A stretch of DNA of 64,000 nucleotides from Charina bottae. Taxonomy: Eukaryota; Chordata; Lepidosauria; Squamata; Charinaidae. The translations under genes were made by a program, and so were the position numbers. Position 1 is the first letter of the stretch. Each line of letters starts with the position of its first letter. The notes below the pieces were generated by a model. It was not told the DNA's origin. It did no database searches and was given only the letters and a program-made list of their open reading frames with translations. The DNA lies in assembly GCA_023362775.1 (NCBI GenBank), contig JALMGJ010000012.1, forward strand, positions 21,472,001 through 21,536,000. The letters run 5' to 3'. Positions 55,177 through 64,000 of this stretch are shown piece by piece.

Positions 55177-55600
55177 CTACAGATCCTGTGGGACTTCCAG
55201 ATCCAGACAGACAGGCAGGCACTGGCCAATGAAGCAGACGTCGTGGTAGTAAACAAGGACCAGAGGATAGCAGTGGTGATAGATGTGGCGGTGCCAAGTG
55301 ACAGCAACATCAGGAAGAAGGAGGATGAGAAGCTGGAGAAGTACCAGGGCCTGAAGGAGGAACTGGAGAGGATGTGGAAAGTGAAGGCCAAAGGGGTCCC
55401 AGTGGTGGTAGGAGTACTCGGGGCTGTGACTCCTAAGCTGGGAGAGTGGCTCCAACAGATCCCAGGAGCAACATCAGGGCTCTCTGTCCAGAAGAGTGCA
55501 GTGCTAGGAACAGCTAAGATACTGCGCAGAACCCTCAAACTCCCAGGCCTCTGGTAGAGGACCCGGGGTTGAGGAAGACACACACCACCCAAAGGGAATG
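55177..55600 (+). pseudogene. R4-like LINE C-terminus with restriction-like nuclease domain
   Basis: Open from about 55177 to the stop at 55555: ILWDFQIQTDRQ, ADVVVVNKDQRIAVVIDVAVPSD, EKLEKYQGLKEELERMW, VVVGVLGAVTPKL, SAVLGTAKILRRTLKLPG. The D-x(n)-I-D-V-A-V-P arrangement is that of the PD-(D/E)XK-type endonuclease at the C-terminus of R2/R4-clade LINEs, which nicks target DNA. The usual Pro before the first Asp is Ala here. The zinc finger and reverse transcriptase upstream are absent: a 5'-truncated remnant. Clade is by recall, not alignment. Confidence 0.6.
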
Positions 55601-56673
55601 TTTTCTTATTCTACAAAAGGCCCAAGGAGGACTTTGGGGTGGGGGTGGGGGGACAGGAACCTGTTCTCTACATGATATTATAGACCAGGACTGCATCAGC
55701 TTCAGCATCTGTCCTTCCAATGAGCAGTCAGGGTTGATTTCCTTTAGAAAAGTACTGCATTGCTATTGGATATGACTGCATTAGCATGGATTATCAAAAA
55801 ACTCAAGATGGTGGCTTCAATGTTGCAAGCAAAGACCTGCCCCTTTTTTACCTATGTAGCATGTAACAGAGTGAGCTTCGATTGGCAGTCACAGCTACCA
55901 TCTTGACTTTTTGACCCCTTCCCACTGGGGATGCTTTTGCCCAGCCAGAATTTTCATGAGCCACATTATGCAATGGCTGTGTTCCCACAAAATACTTTAT
56001 TCTGTCAATCACATGGGTAGACTGATCTTCAGAAACAGCCCAAGCAATCAGTTCCTAGGCCACAACACTTCCTGCATGGACCATCCCTCAGAGGCAACTT
56101 GAAAGGTGGCCATCCCACCCCTGCCCAAGTCTAACCCACCACCCTTTAAGGAGAGTGATGGGTGGTGCTTTTCCCAGGAACTGGTGATGCCGGATGGGCA
56201 GGAAATGAAGCCAGGAGAATCCACCAGTCAATGCCTTTATACTGTCTTGCAGTAGAACTGTAAGGACAGGACCAGGTGAAAGCAGATGAGAGGCTGGCCA
56301 CTAGAGGAATACATAAAAGTAAGCATATTTTTCTGCTAATTCAAGGACTGGAGGAATGCATCTTAATGCAACCATGAAGAAGAGCCCTTAATGCTGCTTC
56401 AAAAAGATAGCCTCTTTTTGAGTAATTCAGTGGTACTGCTTTGCCAGACTTATACAATCAATACGGTGCAAATCTGGCTTTTTCTCCACAGATTCCCCTT
56501 TTATTCAAAGCAGTGGAGAATATGATATTTGAGATGAAGATACATTTGAATGAATGCTGTGAGGAAATCAATGCTTGTTTTTTTTCTCAGAAAGAGGCTT
56601 CTGTTTCTCTGCCTTACTTTTGGCATGCTGAAGATGGTCTTTCAAATTTCTCTTGGTGCTGTTTTTCTGCTTA
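55601..56673. other. No gene; small BovB scrap at 55694-55748
   Basis: The minus strand of 55694-55748 (GAAATCAACCCTGACTGCTC) matches BovB C-terminal coding. The rest is unrecognised. Confidence 0.45.
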
Positions 56674-57040
56674 CAGATAGTCCTCGCTTAATGACCACAA
56701 TTGGGACCGACAACTCTGTCGCTAAGCAGCATGGTCACTAAGCGAAACAGCACGTGACTGCAATGGATTTACGACGTCACTTCCCATTTGGTGGTTAAGC
56801 AAATCACCGCAGGTTGTTAAGCAATACATCATGTGACCGTGACTTGCAATTTTACTGCCGGCTTCTCCATTGATTCTGCTTGTCAGAAGTCAGCTGTGAA
56901 GTGCACAAATGGCAATCACAGGACCTCAGGGATGCTGCGACTGTCATAAGTGCGAGGACCGGCTGTAAAGTTACTTTTTCAGTGCTGTCGTAACTTTGAA
57001 CGGTCACTAAACTGGACAGTTGTCAAGCAAGGACTACCTG
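56674..57040. mobile_element. TA-flanked DNA transposon (family G)
   Basis: Inverted ends CAGATAGTCCTCGCTTAA and GTCAAGCAAGGACTACCTG between TA dinucleotides (56672-56673 and 57041-57042). CTTAATGACC/GGTCACTAAGCG phrases inside. Non-coding. Confidence 0.75.
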
Positions 57041-57042
57041 TA

Positions 57043-58855
57043 CTTTATGGTGGAAGGTGGATGCAACTGCTGCTAGTGGTTATTTTATTACTATGCATAT
57101 TTTTCCTTTGCTTGAAATCCTCCCTGGCTGCCTACACTTCCTGATCTGAAAAGGCCCATGGAAGAATTCCCTCCTGACTTCTTCCTTTGGGATTTTATAA
57201 AAGCATGGGAAGTCAGGGAGGCTGCAGGTTGCTGGAGAATTGCCCAAGGGAAGATTTGGCATGCACTCATGTCCTTTGTCATGCTCAGAACTTAATAAGG
57301 GCAAGAATACCCCTGAAATCTTTTTCTCCTTTGCTTGAAATTTCAGAAGCAAATAATGTTTCATGAGACTGAACCAAACTAGCAGAAAACAATCCAGAGA
57401 ATTGCTCTGCTGGGCACTGGTTTGCAGGTGCTTCCTTAGCTGCTTTCTGCTGAAAAGGAGTGTTCTTTATAGACATACAGGTCAGCCTGTGCACATTTTG
57501 AAAATAATGTAGAAAAGTGCTTTACATCTCAATTATGAGCTCAACACCTTTCTATTATTCATTCGAGCATCCCGTCGTTTTTCAGGCTTCTGCACAAAGC
57601 TGAAAGAAAAGTAGCAGCTGCTTTAAAGCACTTCCTTATTAAAGTCAATGCCACTCTGCAACTTTTTGGGGGCTCGTGAGGAATTGACAGACTGCTTGAA
57701 TGAATAGCAGGGATGAGCACAGCTTGCATTCAAACAAGGCCTAAAGCACTTTTTCTGAATTAGTTCTCAAGTCTGCACAGGCCTATTATGCCAAGCTTCT
57801 CTGGAAATTACAGGTGGTGTTCAGCTTTTCCATAAACTTCTCCCCAAACTTCAGCTTTGGCTCTTCCATAATCTCTTCCTAGAACTAAAAAAAGAAAACA
57901 AAACAAAAGAATCGATTCCAGATAGGAATACTAAAAACCATGAATGGGATAGGGAAAACCAGAGGCATCTCCAAGGAGGGTAAAAAAATCAAGATGGTGG
58001 CCTCACATAAAGAGGGACAGGACTGTTATTGCACTATTGTGGTCACCATTTTGACTTTTTGACATCCTCCCTCCCCCAAATGCCCCTGAGAAAATCCATG
58101 CTTTTGTACAATTCTCAAGTTCTTGGCCATTTTTTTAAAGCATCCACCAAGTAGGAAATACATCATACATCAAGTAGGAAATTAGTTTCTGCATGAATTA
58201 ATAATTCCATTGCCCGTTACCAATGGGCAGTGCCATTTGCAAAGGTACCTGTAGAACAGTCCCAAATCTGGTCCCCTCTGGATGTATTGGGGCTTTATCT
58301 TAAGAGAAAGGCCACACTAACTGGGTGTTCCAAAAGTGCAACATTCCAATTTTTCTTGGAGGGTGGGGAGGGATTGGAAAAACTGTTGTAGGGACTGGAT
58401 CAAAGGCCACACCCATTACTTTTGCTATTCATAGGCAGGTAAATGGGTACCCAAAAGGACTGCAGGGATTGTGAATGGTTATGCATATACAGTATGGGTG
58501 CCTTTGAGCAATGGTCACCAGCTGAGGCACACCATGCAGTATGCAGCTGTTGGTGTTTGATTCCTGCAGAGAGGAATATGGCTGGGGTCAGATCTGCCAG
58601 ATCTCTCTCATCTGAAAGCTGTACCCAGAGCACGTTTTAAATCCCAGTCTTATTATCTAGCAAGCCAGAGAATCATGATGCATGAAAAGCATGCATGTGG
58701 TTGACTTTGGGGAAATGCATATTAAGAACTGCAAAAAGACTGTGACCTGTCTACTAACTGGAGATAGCAGTCACATAACACCCATGCTATGATCCTGTCA
58801 TTGGTGTCTGTCCTTCAAGGGGTCATGGAACAGACAACGCAAAGACTACCGGAAC
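57043..58855. other. No gene recognised; 1.8 kb
   Basis: 57540-57730 is repeat-free with GCAGCTGCTTTAAAGCAC. Short frames have no motifs. Confidence 0.35.
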
Positions 58856-58862
58856 TCTATTC

Positions 58863-59371
58863 TCTAATGCATAGCTTTCCAAAGTGTGTGTCGCGACACA
58901 CTACTGTGTCGCCTGCGGTGTCCTGGTGTGTCACGCGCAAACCCAGAAGCGCTGATGAGGGGAACCGTAAGGAGCAGCACCCCCGCCAATCAGCGCCAGC
59001 TCCTTCCGGTTCCCCCCATCAGCACTTACGGGTTTGTGCGCAACACACCAGGCCACCGCAGGCCACACCGCTGCCGTTGGTGTGTGTCGCCAACATGAAA
59101 AGTTTGGAAAGCTCTGCTGTAATGGCCTGTGGGAATGACCTTGGGAGACAGGAGGAAGAGCTGCAGCCTAGACAACCGTCATGCAAAAGGTATCTCAGTG
59201 CATAGAAGGAAAAGGGGTGTGGCAAGCGTCTCAGAAGGGACCCTCCCTAGTTTCTTGGACTTAGAGGTGAGGGGCGAGAGATGTACTTTCAGACTTGCAA
59301 GATTCTGTTACTGTTACTGTAATAAAGGTAGTATTAGTACTCATGGTTTGTACTTCGTGTCTGGGTTGACA
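58863..59371 (+). mobile_element. Solo LTR split by a hAT element
   Basis: The LTR body 59118-59371 (TGTAATGGCCTGTGGGAATG ... GGGTTGACA) contains GGGACCCTCCCTAG and GTAATAAAGG. Its first seven bases recur left of the hAT as TCTAATG because they were part of the hAT target site. ATTCT lies on both outer flanks (58859-58863 and 59372-59376), a plausible 5-bp duplication if one base changed at the left edge. Confidence 0.6.
58870..59116 (+). mobile_element. hAT family A, variant without 56-bp repeats
   Basis: CATAGCTTTCCAAAG ... GTTTGGAAAGCTCTG with 8-bp duplications CTCTAATG (58862-58869) and CTGTAATG (59117-59124). The interior is a GC-rich palindrome (CAAACCCAGAAGCGCTGATG facing CATCAGCACTTACGGGTTTG) in place of the tandem units. 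Confidence 0.8.
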
Positions 59372-59376
59372 ATTCT

Positions 59377-59741
59377 GTGGTTTTAGGATATAATAATGGA
59401 ATTCTGCAAGCCTGCCAGAATTTCCCTCTCACCTTCTTATACCAAGCAGAATCAAAGCATCTCTTTTTCACAACCTCTCCCTTCCCAGAATTGAGTTATC
59501 TTTACTTTCTCATAATGGGTCCTGCATTCCCTGTTCAGAGTTATCTCTGTACACCTCTACAGTTGGTTACCAAGCTGATTCTTAAAGATAAGTCTTATCT
59601 GGCTTGGCTCCTAGATATCTACAGAACCATTTCACCTCTCAAGTTTCGATCTGCTGCAGGCATTCTTGCACGGAGGGTTTTCTGAGGGTCACTATCCTAT
59701 ATGAAGTCAAAGGAATGGGAGGCTGTCAACATGCCCTCACA
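59377..59741. other. No recognised feature
   Basis: Pyrimidine-rich DNA. The open frame at 59377-59685 has no motif. Confidence 0.35.
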
Positions 59742-59749
59742 CTCTACAA

Positions 59750-59882
59750 CAGTGTTTCTCAACCTTGGATACTTTATGATGTATGGACTTCAACTCCCAG
59801 AATTCCCCAGCAGCATGCTGGATGGGGAATTCTGGGAGTTGAAGTCCACACACCTTAAAGTTGCCAAGGTTGAGAAACACTG
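59750..59882. mobile_element. hAT-type palindromic MITE (family D)
   Basis: CAGTGTTTCTCAACCTTG ... CAAGGTTGAGAAACACTG. Flanks CTCTACAA and CCCTAAAA match at 6/8 with a central TA. Confidence 0.8.
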
Positions 59883-59890
59883 CCCTAAAA

Positions 59891-60954
59891 GATCATGCTT
59901 CCTGGAATATGGAACACCCCAAATCTTCTCACCTTTCACCAGTCATTTAACACCAAGCAACTTAGGGGCTTATGTTATATGTGTGGGTTGCCTTTTAGAT
60001 CAATTATTGGTTATAGTTTGCTCCTATTTTTATTATATATATTTCCTTGTTTTTGTAGACAGCCTTGAGCTGAATGGAAATGGGTAGTATATAAACCTGT
60101 ATAATAAATAAATGATTAAAATAACAATACTGGATGTTTGGGTCCACTGCATCCTCAGCTATGTAAATTGGGTCAGAAGGATTTCTTCTGGATATCTTTT
60201 GCCATTGCTCAACATGAGTATGTAAGATGCACAAAAGTTCAAATAAGAGACTAGCATAGTTTTTCATGAGCCAGTTAAACATTTGTAATTCTTCCAAGTA
60301 GGATTGAATTGTTTCATCTATGGTCACAGGCTTCTGCCTTAATTAATTCACATTATCCGGTCTGCAAGAGAGGAGTAAGACAGGTAAATTGGATGGACAA
60401 CAAGACAAACAGACAATTGAACTGGATTACATGGGAAGCTCCAGTGATCTGGAGAAAGTGCATGAGTTAAAGAAGATAATGCATGTGACTGGTGTGCTAT
60501 AGACAGTTAGCAAAGTGATGTTAATTTTCTGGCACTAATGGTTTGAATATGTCAATTTCCTGGAGTGGATGCATTGCTGGGGAAAGTTAGAGTGGTAAGA
60601 AGATGTGAATTCTTGCAGGGAGGAAAATGAAAAGGAGACAAAATGAAAAATTGGATAGGACCAATTTTCAAATCGGAGCTGCTTGGAGATTTTGCTTCTC
60701 TCAAATGATTGCCACTCAGCAACATTCTGGGAAGGACCTTGGCCTGAAGAACTTCAAAGGAGCCTTCTATCTCCTCCTGAGCCTGAGGGTATAGCCATAT
60801 TCAAACTTCAGAGTCCTACACTCCTGTCCATTAGCTACTAAGGAGTCTATTTTCAGAACTACTTAGTGGCCCATTAAGAACCTGAACCTGAGTCAAAATC
60901 CCTCAGGGCAGAGCTGCTGGAACACCAATTCCTAAAATCCTTCTGCTCAATTTT
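59891..60954. other. No gene; LINE tail at about 60060-60118
   Basis: GGAAATGGGTAGTATATAAA then ATAATAAATAAATGA is a LINE-tail variant. The rest has no recognised feature. Confidence 0.4.
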
Positions 60955-61100
60955 ATTTATTAATTTTACAAAAAAAATGTGTTTCCTGCCTGCTTCAACT
61001 CAAGGCAGTTTCCAATTCACCAAAAAGAGAGAGAGAAATACAAATCCATAAATTTCAACCCAACAAATATACAAACATAAAAACTATCCATAAAGCAGCC
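60955..61100 (-). mobile_element. LINE 3' tail (variant)
   Basis: TTTATTTATTAATTTTAC, CCTGCCTGCTTCAACTCAAG, a diverged minus-strand LINE end. Confidence 0.4.
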
Positions 61101-61692
61101 CTACCATCATCGATGCCCATGTGCCCTGCAGAGTGCAATGGTCCTAAGAGACATCTTAAAGGTCAATATGCAGAACTACCTGGAACAAGACTTGGAATGC
61201 TGTGAGCCAGTTCTACATTATTTCTTGATTTTGGAGACCCAGGACTTGGTTGACAGTACATTGCTTATTGTAAGTATCTGCACTCTAAGGTGATTTCTTC
61301 TAGCCCTACCAAGGCAATTTGCTTTGGGATGTGACATCCCCTGAGATCTAACTGCAAACCCCAAGATGTGGCTAAGAATCCTAAACAAGCAATCTTTCCC
61401 ATTCCAGTGTATCTGAGTTAAGTCACCTTGCACAAAAGAGGCATGAGACGCTCTGCTCTCTTCATCTCTGGATGAGCGTGCTTGGCCATCTCAGCTACAA
61501 CAGAAAACTTTCAAGCCATCTCCTTGTCTGCTGCAGAGCCAGCACAATTGCTTATTGTGTGTAGACAGCAGCAAGCTTCGGATGGCCTATGATATGATAT
61601 CAACTCTCAACTATTTTAGATATGCCAATCTATGGCTAAAATGAAAAAACTCAATGGTTTGCATTATAGCTCTTTTATTTGGCTTTTTGACC
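61101..61692. other. No recognised feature
   Basis: Non-coding by inspection. Confidence 0.35.
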
Positions 61693-61700
61693 TATTAGAG

Positions 61701-61958
61701 CAGAGCTTTCCAAACTTTTCATGTTGGTGACACACTTTTTAGACATGCATCATTTCGCGACACACTCTTACAGCAGGGCACAAGGCAGGCACTAGGACCT
61801 GTGCAGAATCACAGCAGGTTTGGAGGCAGCAAGGCACAAGGTAGGCACTAGGACCTGTGCGGAATCACAGCAGGTTTGGAGGCAGCAGCAGCCGCGACAC
61901 ACCCAAACACTGCAGCCGACACACTAACATGTCCCGACACACAGTTTGGAAAGCTCTG
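61701..61958 (-). mobile_element. hAT family A, two repeats
   Basis: Family A in reverse orientation. Perfect 8-bp duplication TATTAGAG at 61693-61700 and 61959-61966. Two 56-bp units. Confidence 0.9.
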
Positions 61959-61966
61959 TATTAGAG

Positions 61967-62860
61967 ACTTCTATTTCAGGTGCATTTTTGTGTTGCTTTT
62001 AGTTGCTTCCAAATCTTTGTGAGCTGCTGGACATTATTTTGCCAGGATGTGTGTGTTTCTGTGTGTGTATAACATCCACACCCACCCGCCTGTACAATTC
62101 CCTTTTTTCTAAGATTATTCACTCAGAAGCATTTGTCAGTTTGCAAAAGCCTCAACTTGTTCATATCTCTGCAACACAGAAGAACTTCCAGACCTCCATG
62201 GCTTCAATCAAGACCTCTTCTCCCCAAAAAGGAAAAGGAAAACCTACTCAAGCGGGACTATGAATGTAATAGAGATCCCCTGTGGATTTCTATGGGATCT
62301 GTAAGATCCACCAACATGAACTGAGCCTTGGCAGTACTGAATGGATTCCACTAGCATCTGTCTTTCTTTGTTTGTAAAAGATGGGGATAATATATGCTTC
62401 TGTACATGTCATTTAAAAAAATTAAAACTTAAAAGTTACAAATGTTTGCATGAGGGATATTTAAAACAATGATATCATGGAAGACTGGAGGAGTTCAAGG
62501 GTTTATATTCACTGTATATAGAAAATGAACTTGCAAACCAAAGCTCCACAATTGTGAAAAGCTGCACATGAAACCTGAAGGAGATAATTTTAATTTATTG
62601 CTTTTAACCCATAGGAAATCCAATGGACTGTACTGTAGCCACAAAATAAATGTTGGGAGGGGGGAAACCAAACTGAGTGGGTGGGTAGATAAGAGAGATC
62701 ACTAGTTGCTGGGTGGACCATTGCATTTTGGTCTGGATCCATTTATAGGTCTCTAGGAAAGGAAGATGAAGTTGACATATATGTCAACATGCCATGTGTG
62801 TGGGGCTGTGCAAATGCTCAGAGAAAGCATGTGCAAAACAGCATAGTGAAGGGAAGATAA
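61967..62860. other. No recognised feature
   Basis: No gene or clear repeat. Confidence 0.35.
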
Positions 62861-62861
62861 C

Positions 62862-62909
<48 letters not shown>

Positions 62910-62955
62910 GAGGGAGGGAGGGAGGGAGGGAGGGAGGGAGGGAGGGAGGGAGGGA
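62861..62955 (+). repeat. (GAAA)n(GGGA)n compound microsatellite
   Basis: About 11 AAGA units followed by about 12 GGGA units. Long minus-strand frame through it is an artefact. Confidence 0.9.
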
Positions 62956-63240
62956 AGCTATCCAGTCTTACATGTGCAGGCAGAAAGCTCCAGGCAACAT
63001 GACTGCGAAGCAAAATGAAGATCAGCCTACAGGGCCCTGCTGCACTTATTTCATAACATGAAATAACATGAAGTTGTGGAGATTCACCGTCCAAGTTATT
63101 GTCCCCTAGGAATGCCTTGGGATTCTTTCTTAGACACAGCCTAACCGGAAAGAAGACTCTCAGCCATGAAGAATAAAATGCAAAAGTGGGATTCATGAAA
63201 AAAGCTCCAGTTAAGAAAAAAGAAAAAGTCCAAACAAGCA

Positions 63241-63447
63241 CTTGGACAAACAAGACTTGGACACAGAGACACAGGACACAAGACTTGGACACAGAGAGAA
63301 TCAATATTCTAGCTGTGCTCCTGTCCTCTGAAGATGCCAGCCACAGCTACTGGCGAAACATTAGGAACCAAATCTGCCAGAACACGGCCACACAGCCCGG
63401 AAAACCCACAACAACCATCGGATTCCGGCCGTGAAAGCCTTCGACTA
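63241..63447 (+). mobile_element. PLE-type insertion related to the 30.7-kb palindrome
   Basis: GCTGTGCTCCTGTCCTCTGA through CCGGCCGTGAAAGCCTTCGA, with a 12-bp duplication TCCAAACAAGCA at 63229-63240 and 63448-63459. A degenerate hammerhead-like core lies at 63328-63362 (CTGAAGA, GCCAG/CTGGC, GAAAC). The 5' part is a short tandem repeat of GACTTGGACACAGAGA instead of an inverted arm. Confidence 0.75.
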
Positions 63448-63459
63448 TCCAAACAAGCA

Positions 63460-64000
63460 GTCTGGAGATCCAAATTTACTCTCCAGTAAAATATCATTAT
63501 CAATTCATATTGATCACATGTGTGTTGATCTTAAAGACACAGAAAGAGTTGCTTACCGAGGGATGAGTGCCTTGTAAGCTTCTGCCTTCAAAACCCACCC
63601 ACCCTTTTAGTACAGTGATTTTCAATCTGCATCTGACCCATATTTTATTATTTTATTAAGGAGAATATCATGAGGCAGTCCATTGTGTTTCTTATCTACA
63701 TAACTGAACCAAAATATGGCAGGTGGAGATTGTATAGAAGTATAGAATTTCTAGCAGGTAAAACACAATGGAGTTCCCCCCTCCCACTTCCTTTAAGAAA
63801 CAAAACCCAATGATTCTCAGGGAGGCTTCCGGAGGGATGCAGGCACAGTGCAATCAATATTCTTGAAAGGGGGCTGCCGCAATTGTGTGAAGTTCAGCAA
63901 CTGCATCTAGCTGCTAGGTGAATTTCTTGACTGAGTTATGAGATCACAGGATTCCTGAACATTTATAAACAAACACTGGGGGAGGGGGAGTCTCAGGTCT
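63460..64000. other. No recognised feature
   Basis: AT-rich DNA to the window edge, no gene. Confidence 0.35.

Noticed and set aside
62753..63304. 183-codon minus-strand frame
   Set aside because: Its middle is the translated GAAA/GGGA microsatellite and the rest has no domain.

Overview
The window reads as vertebrate nuclear DNA from a squamate reptile, most probably a snake. The evidence is the repeat content: BovB (RTE-clade) LINEs, a tRNA-headed SINE with a BovB-like 3' end and an ACCTTT tail, Penelope-like elements, CR1/L2-type LINE 3' ends running into (ATAA)n or (GATA)n microsatellites, and many small hAT transposons. The species assignment is inference. There is no prokaryotic gene organisation, no CRISPR array, no rRNA gene and no free-standing tRNA gene.

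I see no intact host protein-coding gene. The long open frames are transposon remnants or frames kept open by tandem repeats. The best host-like signal is a short CpG-rich, TATA-less, promoter-like stretch at about 10.2-10.44 kb with ZNF143-, ETS- and YY1-like sites, an ATG and a splice-donor match. A few non-repetitive AT-rich stretches with homeodomain-type TAATTA cores (about 17.2, 36.3 and 37.7 kb) could be conserved regulatory DNA. The window looks like a gene desert or a very long intron.

Layout. 0-10 kb: hAT palindromes, an LTR, SINEs, LINE tails and an octanucleotide array. 10-20 kb: the promoter-like island, a SINE split by a hAT element carrying 56-bp tandem repeats, and a Penelope-like element (PLE) in inverted double-copy form at 15.3-16.9 kb. 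20-32 kb: a 1.1-kb array of 102-bp units amplified from a SINE core (24.3-25.4 kb), an L1-like ORF1 fragment, three BovB fragments, and a perfect 116-bp-arm palindrome with 12-bp target-site duplications (30.7 kb). 32-45 kb: hAT elements, a PLE-like terminus, two LTRs in inverted order inside one 5-bp duplication (35.2-35.6 kb) and quiet AT-rich DNA. 45-56 kb: CR1, SINEs, large GATA/TATC arrays, and a BovB copy with most of its reverse transcriptase placed head-to-head with a shorter BovB copy (52.4-54.8 kb), then an R4-like LINE end with a nuclease domain. 56-64 kb: TA-flanked and hAT transposons, a hAT inside an LTR, and a third short PLE-like insertion.

Three themes recur. First, several insertions have an inverted partial copy joined head-to-head inside a single pair of target-site duplications. 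Second, PLE-type termini repeatedly carry a hammerhead-ribozyme-like core (CTGAAGA, hairpin, GAAAC). Third, many short transposons are flanked by 8-bp duplications centred on TA, the signature known for the Buster group of hAT transposases.
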